Source: a virus
DNA length: 32,450 bases
Virus record (IMG/VR): IMGVR_UViG_3300046506_000137
Location: 1 to 32,450 of that record
Strand: one strand, 5' to 3'
Shown here: one piece after another, positions 5,508-13,875 of the stretch
How the letters are laid out: each line of letters starts with the position of its first letter
How positions within the stretch are numbered: position 1 is the first letter of the stretch
Notes under the pieces: model-generated
Databases searched by the model: none
What the model saw: only the letters and a program-made list of their open reading frames with translations
What the model was told of the DNA's origin: nothing
Program-made: the position numbers and the translations under genes

Positions 5508-7919
5508 CTAGAGCGCGCCGTAACCGGACAATACCCACGCGCTGCCGTTATATTCGGCATCGACGAAAGCTGCCGTTGCGCTGCCGATAGTCTTGAGACC
5601 GCCTACATCCAGCGTGAAACTCCCCAATCCTGTTCGTACAATACGGAATCGATCTCCTTGCCTGGCCCCCGTCGTGCTGAGCGTAACGGTTCGATTTGCG
5701 GTGAGCGTCGTCGCCCATCGCATCGTCTTGTGATTCGAGCCTACGGTCAGTGTTTTATTAGCATCGCCCTGGTCGGCAGACACGCCTTCATAATCGCTCA
5801 ACCATGCGCGATTGACCGTCTGGCTGCCTTGCGGGTTGATAATCGTGTTGCCGTTGGCGGCTGGAGTAGAGACATTAGAATAGGCATAGGTGCCGCCTAC
5901 AAGCGCCCCCACGTAGTTCGAATCGAATACGCAACCCGAGGCAGTCGCCGCGAGCTGAAAAGCATTTCCTTGTGTCGTTTCATCGACCCCATCATGTGCA
6001 ATCTCATAGTTAAAGCGATTGCCAAAAATGTTGACCGCAGCGGAATTCCCGATCTCCATGCCGGGGTTAGCGCCGGCGCTGCTCACGCTATTCCCTGCCA
6101 CGAAACAGTTTCGGATCGTGCCGACTTTCTGACGGATCGGACTCCAGATCGCGCTGCCACCGTTTAGGCGCAATCCGCCCGTCGCAGCCCCGGTCACTTT
6201 GACTTTTTCGATCAGGAAATCAACGCTCTCGTCCGTAAGAACGAGACTCGCGCCTTTGATCTCGCCATTTCGGATCACACAGGGCGCACTGCACAGAATG
6301 CCGCTAGTACTCTCAAAATAGAATCCATCTAACACATACTGCACTAAATCAGTCTGAGCGGCATATCGCTCCACTGCGGTAGGCAGCGCCGCAATGATCG
6401 CGGAGAGATAGCCGCCAGAGGCCAACTGAGCGCCGGTGAGCGTGATGGGCACGCCGCTGATGTCCAGTCCCACGATATTGCGGATAACCTGCCGGCCCTT
6501 CTTACATCCATCGTCCATGCCCGCCCATGGTCGATAGAACAACGATTCTCCTGGCGTAGCCGCTACAATAGAGGCGGCAGAACGTACGAAAAGATTGTCA
6601 ATCTCGTAGTTGTAAGCACCGCCCAGAATGACCGCTATGCCAGCAGAAGCATTCAAATCCTCTATGCGGCAATTGGTCATTTTAAACTCGCTCATGTGCG
6701 AGGTCTGACGAAGATTGGTGGTCCCGGATGTCGCCCAGCCGAATTCGTAGACGACCCCGTTATAGGCGCCACTGCCAAATACATGATCGAGCGTCACGCC
6801 TTTCAGGCCGCCCGTCATGGCGATCAGTCCGCCGCTGGCATCGGCCACGTTGGAGGCGATGCGAACATTACGGACGGTAATGTTACCCATGGGGGAAGCG
6901 AGCAGCGAATCCCACAGGCCGGGGCGGTAGGTCGTATTGTCGTCTCCGCGCCCGCCGAACTTGAGCGCATACCCCGCGCTGGTACTCACTCCATTCATGT
7001 CGTAATCGACTTCGATACTGCCGTTCTCGATCACGAAATCGCGGATAGGCCAGATAAATCCAGAGCCGGTATCGCTGGATACCGCTGTCTTGGTGAAGTG
7101 CAGCGCACACCCGTTCAGGTCCATCCATATCCCATCTCGAATCGGGATGATGTTGTTAAAATAGTAAGTGTCAGCGCCAGTCGTGTTAGGGAAGAATATC
7201 CGCCCCTTGACGCCTGTTTCAGTCGGATCAAGCAGCGCTTTGAGCGCGGTTGTATTGGCTGTCCGGGCGGAAGTGCTATTCGGTACTAAGCCGATGCGTG
7301 CGAGATTGTACGGATACGGTCCAAAAGCATAGTCCGTCGGCGTCACTCCGGCGGATTGTTCGGCGGGGATTTGAGGCGTTAACAGTCCGCCAATCACCGA
7401 ACGCGTCAGCGTGACGCTGCTGATACCCGCAGCTGGTTCCGGCTCTCCGCTCGCATTGATGTAGACGTATTTCGAGAGCCAGTTGGCAATCGGCGAAAGC
7501 TCCGCATCGAATGTGCCGATGTCCTGCAATCTCAGGCAGGATTTCACGAGACGGCGGACGTCCTGAAGCTGGCGGGTCTGTCGATCTAATGCGGCCTCAA
7601 TAGCTTGAAGCCGAAAGGTGCCCTGATCCTCAAGGCTGGTCGGTTGCTCAATGGGCGCGTTAGAACGGATGTCGAGCGTGTGTGCCGCATAGGCAGTCGC
7701 AGCCGCAGCAATCAGCGAAATAGTCCCGCCGTCTTCATCGTTCACTGAGGCATTGGGGACGGTGTAGTGCGTATCCTTTACCAGCGTGGTCGGCGCGCCA
7801 TCGCTATCAATTGCTTTGACCGCCAGATCGTCCGCATCGAAGATGCGAAAGCTGAAGGCATAGGGGCCCGTTCCGCTGATCGTGTAACGCTCAACGGTGT
7901 CATCTACTTCGACTGTCAT
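5508..7919 (-). CDS. Tailspike / tail fibre with T7 gp17-like N-terminus and beta-helix
   Basis: The 803-residue product starts with a virion-attachment domain like that of the T7 fibre (about 1-125): a strand-rich region around PYAFSFRIFDADDLAV, then T-x-Y-T-V, I-S-L-I, L-D-I-R-S-N, a fitting EQPTSLEDQGTFRLQAIEAA helix and a coiled stem. Residues about 200-690 have the repeat pattern of a right-handed parallel beta-helix (NGCALHF, IENGSIEV, VRNVRI, LDHVFG, MTNCRIED, IRNCFVAGN, IFGNRF), as in polysaccharide-cleaving or binding tailspikes. The last about 100 residues are a beta-rich cap (TLTANRTVTLSTTGARQGD). It probably binds or degrades the host surface glycan. No lectin-type variable domain of the BPP-1 Mtd kind is visible. 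GAGG ribosome site before the ATG. Confidence 0.85.
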   Translation of the reverse strand: MTVEVDDTVERYTISGTGPYAFSFRIFDADDLAVKAIDSDGAPTTLVKDTHYTVPNASVNDEDGGTISLIAAAATAYAAHTLDIRSNAPIEQPTSLEDQGTFRLQAIEAALDRQTRQLQDVRRLVKSCLRLQDIGTFDAELSPIANWLSKYVYINASGEPEPAAGISSVTLTRSVIGGLLTPQIPAEQSAGVTPTDYAFGPYPYNLARIGLVPNSTSARTANTTALKALLDPTETGVKGRIFFPNTTGADTYYFNNIIPIRDGIWMDLNGCALHFTKTAVSSDTGSGFIWPIRDFVIENGSIEVDYDMNGVSTSAGYALKFGGRGDDNTTYRPGLWDSLLASPMGNITVRNVRIASNVADASGGLIAMTGGLKGVTLDHVFGSGAYNGVVYEFGWATSGTTNLRQTSHMSEFKMTNCRIEDLNASAGIAVILGGAYNYEIDNLFVRSAASIVAATPGESLFYRPWAGMDDGCKKGRQVIRNIVGLDISGVPITLTGAQLASGGYLSAIIAALPTAVERYAAQTDLVQYVLDGFYFESTSGILCSAPCVIRNGEIKGASLVLTDESVDFLIEKVKVTGAATGGLRLNGGSAIWSPIRQKVGTIRNCFVAGNSVSSAGANPGMEIGNSAAVNIFGNRFNYEIAHDGVDETTQGNAFQLAATASGCVFDSNYVGALVGGTYAYSNVSTPAANGNTIINPQGSQTVNRAWLSDYEGVSADQGDANKTLTVGSNHKTMRWATTLTANRTVTLSTTGARQGDRFRIVRTGLGSFTLDVGGLKTIGSATAAFVDAEYNGSAWVLSGYGAL

Positions 7920-7927
7920 GGGGAACC

Positions 7928-10900
7928 TCAGTTAATGACCGGCATGCGCAGTGCGCGCTGATGCTCGCGTTTGACGCTCACGTCTAATGCTAGATCGGGG
8001 TATTCTTTAAGAAGTTGGCGGCGAGCCAATTCCCGGTATTGCTGAATCGTCTCGCGAATAAAGACATCCTTCCCGCCGTCTGGTCCGTCACTACGCAACC
8101 GATAGACCGCCGACATCGGATGATTGCCGGATACCACAGCATTTAAATAATCCTTTGCGCCAAGCCTCCAGGCCGGGTGCTTCAACTCGTTTCCTGCCAA
8201 CTCCACATAGCGCTCGTAAATATCGGGTCGCTGGCGAAGATTGACGGAGGCGCCATTGAATGAGGTGCTAGACGGGGGCATGGAGATATCAGCGCCTAAG
8301 CGCAAAATCTCTTGGTCAATGGGTTCGGGGGTCGGCTTTTGGCTGAACACGGGGGAAAGCGCATCGAATGGTTTCCCCAATCCGCTGTCGATCCGCATGG
8401 GCTCGCCCCACAGATCATGACGGGCTGGCAAGGATTCGCTCATACCGGGAATGCGCGAGCGGATCGCATCCATCATGGAATTGACGGCTCGTACATTGGG
8501 GTCCTGCGAACGTGCAAGCGCGGCGACTCCAGTTGGAATGACAGATCCAGCCATCTGTCGGGCCCATTGCGCCGCCCCTCCATTGGGATCATTCAAAGCG
8601 TCCACAGCGCTCGAAAAGCCCGACAGATAACTCTTGTTCATCACATTGCCAGCCACCGCAGCAATCCCCGCTAACACAACATTTTCCATGTCCTTGCCGT
8701 CAATAAGTTCTTCGTGACCGTACTTGGCAATCTCAGCGATATCGGCTGCCATACCAATTTGATCGCCAACCGGAGAAATGCCGTTGTAGGTAAACCAGCG
8801 GCCTCCAATGTTCCATGAGTACGGCTTCCAACCCTCCCGCGCCATCGCTTGCCGTTGGCCGGGGTCTGGCGGTCCACGTCCCGTGATCTGACCGCTGGTG
8901 GTCGCATCGATCACGGCGAGTGTGGCCATGCTGCCCAACGAGACACGCGCGAGCGCTAGATCACGTCGAGCGCCTCCCGCCATCAGGTCTGCTCGCCATT
9001 GCCCCACCAGGAAAGCCAAGGGAGTGCGCTCGAAAGATGCGCGTTGCAAATTCGAGGTCGTGCGCGCGAAGGGAATCAAGATATGGGCGAACAGTGAGTT
9101 GTGTTTAGCTTTGAGCAGCATCTGCCCGAACCAGCCTGGAGATTGGTTGAATGTCTGATAGAGCGCCTGATCGTGGGCGGCAAGGCGGATGTTTTCGGGC
9201 GGGCTGGAAATCAATTCAGCCATACGGTCAGGAATACCCTTCTCATCAATCAAACCTTGAGCTAGTTCCTGCCGTGCTTGGCGAAACGCTTGGGCATGAG
9301 TCTCACCACGATAGGCGAGTACCTTGTAGAAATTGTCCTCAGCGGTCAGGGCATTCGTCGTAAGACCGTAGGTACTCCCCAGCGCATCCACGCCCTTGCC
9401 TAGCCAGCTATCCTCGGGAATGCGCAGCGCCTCAGAGGAGATCGCGCGGGCAGGGAGGTCTAGTTTCTCAGTGCCTCGCAAGCCCGTCGCAAAAATGGGG
9501 TTGCTGGCTCGCGCCGCATCACCAGCCGCCATCGATTGCTCAAGGTCGGAGAGCGGCGCTTGTCCGGTCGAGACCGCAAAGGCGTCGGAGGTTTGCAGGA
9601 TGCGCGTTTGCAGCAGTTTGCCGTAGTAGCGAAACATGTCTTTCGCCGCTTGAGTGGTGCCGTAATACTGAGCAGCGGCCTCTCCGGCTTGAACGCTCGT
9701 CTCATCACCGAGAAAGCCCGCGAACTTGCCCGCCATCCATCGCTCGGCGATCTGCGTGGGCACAAACGCGGTATTGGAGACGATATTGCGCAGGTGGGTT
9801 TTGGGAGACGAAAGCAGCCCCAGAGTCCACGCCTCTTTTGCCGCATCTAGCGTACGAGCTCCCGCTCCCTTTTCGACGGTTGCGGAGAGATCGTGAATCA
9901 GCCCTGCCTTCGCCATACCGTCAACGGCGCGGGCAAGCTCCCGAGCGACATCCGTACCGCCAGAGGCTTCCAGCGAAAACTGCAATTCCCGCAGCCGCTC
10001 CGCACTAGAACCGACCGGAATGCGCATCGAGGCTTGCGCCCTGGCGATTGAGGCACGCGCCCCCAGCACTTCATTCTGGATCACGCTATGGGTTGCCAGC
10101 ATCTTGCGAAAGGCGAACAGATTCGCTTCCGATGGATTCGTAGCGGCTTCCTGGGCGAGTTGTGAGACCTTATCGGTCGCTGAGGCCCACAGCTGGCGTG
10201 CTGCGAGCATTTGGGCATCGCCCAGAGGCTCCCCTGCGCGCCGCGCCACGAGGCTGTCCCACGCATTCGTGTGAGCCGCATCGAGCTTCATCTGATCGAA
10301 GCTGCGCACCCCCTCCTTGGCAGTATCCGCATTAAGAGGAATCTTGTCAGCGAGTCCCTGCATGGCCCGCTGAACGTCTTCCCCGGTATCAATGCGGGCA
10401 AAGTTAATGAAGGTTTTCGGTGGCGTCATATCTCGGCCGATGGCCGAGGAATCAATGGGCTCAAGCGGGGCCACCATGCGCCCAACGACATCATCGGGGG
10501 CAATCGCAGAGGTTCGCTGAGCGGCCGCGGCAAGCTTCTCCGATGCCTGCGAGCCGGGGCGAACAATGACCGGCGGAGGCTCTGGAATACCGCCCGGCTC
10601 CGGGGGCTTGCCAGAAAGAAGCTGGTCGATTTCCTCAGAAGTTGCCGCCGGCTGCACCACCTTTTCGACAGCGGCTTGCGTCGCGGTCTTCGCGCGAATC
10701 GCGCTATTGAGAATCTTGACGCCCTTAAAAAACCCGTCTGTAAGCACCCCGAGTCCGACGCCTTCCAGTGCGTTTTTGAAACGCCCCTCGGCGGCGTTGT
10801 CGTTCGGGTCCGAGGCCAGATATTCAGTCACGGGATTCTGGAGGGATGGGAATTTCTGGATCAGATTCGAGAGCCGCTGCTGATGCGGATCAAAGGCCGT

Positions 10901-11485
10901 AAAGTTCGCCAGCGCACCCTTTCCGGCCGCCAACGCATACCCCGCTCCGCCCGTCAGTTCGGGGATTCCTGCTGCCTTGGCGAGCTTCCCCGCGCCCTTC
11001 ATGCCAGTAAGGAACTGCGCCACGCCTTTGATAAGACCGCCCGTCACAGTGGCGGGCGCATTCAAGTCGGGGAATAGATCGCCCGTCTTTAGGGGATCAA
11101 TCTTTTTAGCTTCCTCCGGGCTCATCCAATGCACGCCTTCCTTGTCGAAGCGCACGCCAGCATTCATGAACTTCAGCGGAGTGCCGGCGCTTTTCTGTTC
11201 AAGCCAGCCTGACAACTCATCCCCCATATTGAACAGATTCGCATAGGCATCGCGCACGCCCTTGACGATGGCGCGCGGGGTCTCAACGATGCCGCCGCCG
11301 ATGTCCTTAACGATGCCTTTGGCAGTATCCACTACCCCGTCTTGTGGGGCAGTCGCTGGAGCCACTGGATTGGGCTTGTCTTGCGCGCCCGCACGCGCAA
11401 AAGCCTCCATCTCATCGACTGCGCCTTGACTAGCCGCAGCGGATTTATAGGCCATGAAGCTCGGGCCTAGATTCTCGCCGCTCAT
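7928..11485 (-). CDS. Large internal virion (DNA ejection) protein, T7 gp16-position
   Basis: The 1185-residue product is the largest in the window and follows the two smaller internal virion genes, as gp16 follows gp14 and gp15 in T7. It is Ala-rich and mostly helical, with Gly/Ala-rich amphipathic segments near residues 150-200 that could contact membranes, and a Pro-rich linker around 290-310 (KPPEPGGIPEPPPVIV). I see no lytic transglycosylase motif at the N-terminus, where T7 gp16 has one. The likely role is part of the trans-envelope channel that leads DNA into the cell. Coupled by ATGA (11482-11485). Placement is firm by synteny, sequence identity is not. Confidence 0.65.
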   Translation of the reverse strand: MSGENLGPSFMAYKSAAASQGAVDEMEAFARAGAQDKPNPVAPATAPQDGVVDTAKGIVKDIGGGIVETPRAIVKGVRDAYANLFNMGDELSGWLEQKSAGTPLKFMNAGVRFDKEGVHWMSPEEAKKIDPLKTGDLFPDLNAPATVTGGLIKGVAQFLTGMKGAGKLAKAAGIPELTGGAGYALAAGKGALANFTAFDPHQQRLSNLIQKFPSLQNPVTEYLASDPNDNAAEGRFKNALEGVGLGVLTDGFFKGVKILNSAIRAKTATQAAVEKVVQPAATSEEIDQLLSGKPPEPGGIPEPPPVIVRPGSQASEKLAAAAQRTSAIAPDDVVGRMVAPLEPIDSSAIGRDMTPPKTFINFARIDTGEDVQRAMQGLADKIPLNADTAKEGVRSFDQMKLDAAHTNAWDSLVARRAGEPLGDAQMLAARQLWASATDKVSQLAQEAATNPSEANLFAFRKMLATHSVIQNEVLGARASIARAQASMRIPVGSSAERLRELQFSLEASGGTDVARELARAVDGMAKAGLIHDLSATVEKGAGARTLDAAKEAWTLGLLSSPKTHLRNIVSNTAFVPTQIAERWMAGKFAGFLGDETSVQAGEAAAQYYGTTQAAKDMFRYYGKLLQTRILQTSDAFAVSTGQAPLSDLEQSMAAGDAARASNPIFATGLRGTEKLDLPARAISSEALRIPEDSWLGKGVDALGSTYGLTTNALTAEDNFYKVLAYRGETHAQAFRQARQELAQGLIDEKGIPDRMAELISSPPENIRLAAHDQALYQTFNQSPGWFGQMLLKAKHNSLFAHILIPFARTTSNLQRASFERTPLAFLVGQWRADLMAGGARRDLALARVSLGSMATLAVIDATTSGQITGRGPPDPGQRQAMAREGWKPYSWNIGGRWFTYNGISPVGDQIGMAADIAEIAKYGHEELIDGKDMENVVLAGIAAVAGNVMNKSYLSGFSSAVDALNDPNGGAAQWARQMAGSVIPTGVAALARSQDPNVRAVNSMMDAIRSRIPGMSESLPARHDLWGEPMRIDSGLGKPFDALSPVFSQKPTPEPIDQEILRLGADISMPPSSTSFNGASVNLRQRPDIYERYVELAGNELKHPAWRLGAKDYLNAVVSGNHPMSAVYRLRSDGPDGGKDVFIRETIQQYRELARRQLLKEYPDLALDVSVKREHQRALRMPVIN

Positions 11486-12972
11486 TGGGATTTCCTAGCC
11501 GGCTGGGCGGCGCTTTCTGAGAGCAGCGCGTCTTTCCATTGTTTCAAAATTTGCATTTGTCGTTGATATTCATCAGGCGCAAGTTGCCCGGCATCCCGGG
11601 CTTTAATCGTCGCTTTGGCCGTATTCTGGAGATCGAGATCGAAACGATTGCCCACTGAAAAACGTGGCATCGGCAATCCCGCCCGTTGCACGAGCATGTT
11701 GTGCGTAACGAGGTCTTGATAGGCCGCTTGCGCTTCCTTGTCTGTGGCCTTGGGATGGGAGGTAGTCCAGTCGTCCCACTGATCCAGCATGGTTCCCAGA
11801 GTTTGCTTGGCGGAAGGATCAGGATTGAGCTCGGATACGCCGGCCATGTTGGTGATGTATTGTTTGCCGCGCGGATACCAGCCGGGGCGCTGCTGTTCCA
11901 CTTCTCCAATAATGCGATCCCAGTCAGATGATCGAATCGCGCCACTTTGTAAAGCTCTGCGCGCATCGGCCCTCACGTCCTCGCCGCGACCCGCCGCTTC
12001 CCGCAGATCTGCATAAGTGGAAGCATCTCTAGGGCCTTCCCCGTTTCCAGTCAGCTTGCCGTAGAAATATCGGTAATCCTGGGCATCGAGAGTGTTTCGA
12101 TGAGCCTCAATCCAGGCTGAAGTCAACTGCCCCTGCGCAAAGAGCTTGTCGCCGTTTTTCGCGGTCGCATCGGCCGCTAGTTTCTGCTGATGCTCTTGCC
12201 GGCGAACTTGCGCATCCTCTTCCGACAAGATACGACGCTGCAACGATTCCACGGCCGTATCGTCCATGTTGGGAGCGTTCACGGCGAGATATTCACTGGC
12301 CTTACCGATCTGCTGCATTCCAATCATTCGCCCCACAACCCCGGTATGAAGATCAGACTGAGCGGCCCGTAACGCGACATCCTTCTGAGCAGACGACCAC
12401 CCCTTGCGGGAGGCTTGCTGCTCAATCACAGCACGCTGACGATTCAGCTCTTCTGATACTCGTATAGGATCGTTCCAATGATTCGCCGCGCTATCGACGC
12501 TTTGCAGAACGTAAGATTTCGCCTCGTTGTCCGCATAGACTTCGCGTTGCTGTACTTCGTGACCTGCTAACTCGCGCTCGATATCTAAACGGCGCTTACC
12601 GGCCGCTTCCTGAAAGACCCGTTTTGCACGGGGCGTGACGAGACTGCCGGCGACCCGGGCTGTCTGTTGATCGTACTGAGTCAGCGTAGGGCCGCTGATT
12701 CGAATGGCATCTTTGCCCTGCTTGGTGAGCGCGCCATTCTGCGGATCGTAGAGCAGGCCATTTTCAACCTGGCCCAGCTGGCGATCCGCTTCCGTGACGG
12801 CGGTTTGATCGGCCTGCAACTGCTCGCGCTGCTTGACTTCAAACAGTGCTCCCGCCACATCCTGAATTCCCCCGCCCAACGCCTGCAAGCCATTCGGCGC
12901 AGCCTGTCGTGGAGCGATCTGTAAAGGAGTGGACGCAACTTGAGTGTTCGTCAGACGCGGGATGCTAGGCAC
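11482..12972 (-). CDS. Internal virion (DNA ejection) protein, T7 gp15-position
   Basis: The 496-residue product is almost wholly helical and charged, with long Gln/Ala/Arg-rich stretches typical of podovirus ejection proteins. A Pro/Thr-rich N-terminus (SIPRLTNTQVASTPLQIAP) leads into a GLQALGGGIQDVAGALFEV segment that I recall from internal core proteins of this phage group. In T7, gp15 forms the periplasmic part of the ejectosome. GTG start at 12972, overlapping the preceding gene by 8 bases. The C-terminus overlaps the large ejection protein gene by ATGA. Confidence 0.7.
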   Translation of the reverse strand: MPSIPRLTNTQVASTPLQIAPRQAAPNGLQALGGGIQDVAGALFEVKQREQLQADQTAVTEADRQLGQVENGLLYDPQNGALTKQGKDAIRISGPTLTQYDQQTARVAGSLVTPRAKRVFQEAAGKRRLDIERELAGHEVQQREVYADNEAKSYVLQSVDSAANHWNDPIRVSEELNRQRAVIEQQASRKGWSSAQKDVALRAAQSDLHTGVVGRMIGMQQIGKASEYLAVNAPNMDDTAVESLQRRILSEEDAQVRRQEHQQKLAADATAKNGDKLFAQGQLTSAWIEAHRNTLDAQDYRYFYGKLTGNGEGPRDASTYADLREAAGRGEDVRADARRALQSGAIRSSDWDRIIGEVEQQRPGWYPRGKQYITNMAGVSELNPDPSAKQTLGTMLDQWDDWTTSHPKATDKEAQAAYQDLVTHNMLVQRAGLPMPRFSVGNRFDLDLQNTAKATIKARDAGQLAPDEYQRQMQILKQWKDALLSESAAQPARKSQ

Positions 12973-13432
12973 TCTGCGCCCCTTTCCATAGCCCGTAGGC
13001 TCGCGAGCCGCCAGTCAACAACGTCGCGCCAAATCCTAACTGGCCCGCACCGCGAGCAGCCCTGCCCTGCCTACGCAATTCAGCCGCCTGACTGGTATAG
13101 CCGGCTGCCTCTCGTGAGGCGTTTTGGCGAATGGTTTGGGCGTCCTCCGAGGCGATCATGGCTGTATCGCCCAAGAGATCAAGCGCGGTTCCCGAACGGG
13201 TGACGTTGCTCGCGCCAAAGGCCGCCTTCTGCGAGCCCTCGACTTGCTTCACCTCTCGCGCGTAGCGGGACTCCGCTACAGTTCCACGATCCAGTGCATC
13301 ACGAGACTGAGCATCCGCTACAGAGGCGTTGTAGTTCGCTGCGCTCGCGGCTTCATTGCCCTGCTGCAGCACGCCAGATGCCTGCAGGCCCGTGCCGAAG
13401 GTTTGAAACAGCGCGGGGTTACACATGGTCAA
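12965..13432 (-). CDS. Small internal virion protein, T7 gp14-position
   Basis: The 155-residue product starts M-T-M-C-N-P and is rich in Ala, Gly, Gln and Ser, with a long central helix (GNEAASAANYNASVADAQSR) and a Gly-rich C-terminus (GAGQLGFGATLLTGGSRAYG). Both ends fit small virion core proteins that insert in the outer membrane during T7-like infection (gp14). The N-terminal MCNP start is shared with another small structural protein in this genome (23756-24190, MCYP). Start chosen at 13432 because it makes the ATGA overlap with the upstream gene. Confidence 0.65.
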   Translation of the reverse strand: MTMCNPALFQTFGTGLQASGVLQQGNEAASAANYNASVADAQSRDALDRGTVAESRYAREVKQVEGSQKAAFGASNVTRSGTALDLLGDTAMIASEDAQTIRQNASREAAGYTSQAAELRRQGRAARGAGQLGFGATLLTGGSRAYGLWKGAQSA

Positions 13433-13875
13433 ACATGCCAGTCGAATTTATGAAACGGCAATTGATCTACTCCAAACGGTTCGGCAGGATGAATCGTGAA
13501 CCCCAGCCATTTGAGCCACGTTACCGCTTTCTCATTGCGAGCATCGACGTAGTTCACCAGATAATCGAAATTTGACTGCATCGCCATCAATGGCAGATGG
13601 CAGGCTTTGAAGAACATCCGCGGATGTCGCTCAACCAGGGCCGTGAAGATCGCCCACGGCGCCCCGACGCGCCCCTTTGCCGCGACGCCAAAGATGCCGC
13701 CCGGCTCATCGTCAATAAAGCCCGCACAAGCCGCGCCCTGCTCAATGCCGTAGCGCATGGCCTGTTCTGGGGTGTGGCGATAGCTCGTCCACAACTCCTC
13801 GCGGTCCTGATGGCGCGCTTCAATCCGTTCGATGTCAGCTAGCGTCGCGGGTCGAATCTCAACTCGATGGGCCAA
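13429..13875 (-). CDS. GNAT-fold protein, T7 gp13-like
   Basis: The 148-residue product begins with the GNAT-type first strand and helix (VEIRPATLADIERIEAR) and ends with a late GNAT element (NEKAVTWLKWLGFTIHPAEP), where N-x-x-x-x-x-x-L-x-x-x-G-F matches the conserved final part of the fold. Phage proteins of this kind correspond to T7 gp13 (DUF2833-type), needed for virion assembly, and are found between nozzle and core genes exactly as here. The usual acetyl-CoA P-loop (Q/R-x-x-G-x-G/A) is not evident, so it may be a non-catalytic relative. TTG start at 13875, overlapping the nozzle gene by 17 bases. Confidence 0.75.
   Translation of the reverse strand: MAHRVEIRPATLADIERIEARHQDREELWTSYRHTPEQAMRYGIEQGAACAGFIDDEPGGIFGVAAKGRVGAPWAIFTALVERHPRMFFKACHLPLMAMQSNFDYLVNYVDARNEKAVTWLKWLGFTIHPAEPFGVDQLPFHKFDWHV

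Noticed and set aside
5508-7919. Diversity-generating retroelement with variable repeat in the fibre gene
   Set aside because: Suggested by the BPP-1-like head genes, but no reverse transcriptase, no template/variable repeat pair and no lectin-type end in the fibre were seen.
10211-11077. 288-residue plus-strand frame opposite the large ejection protein gene
   Set aside because: Antisense shadow with His/Arg-rich composition and no motif; similar shadows at 14810-15595 and 28765-29499.
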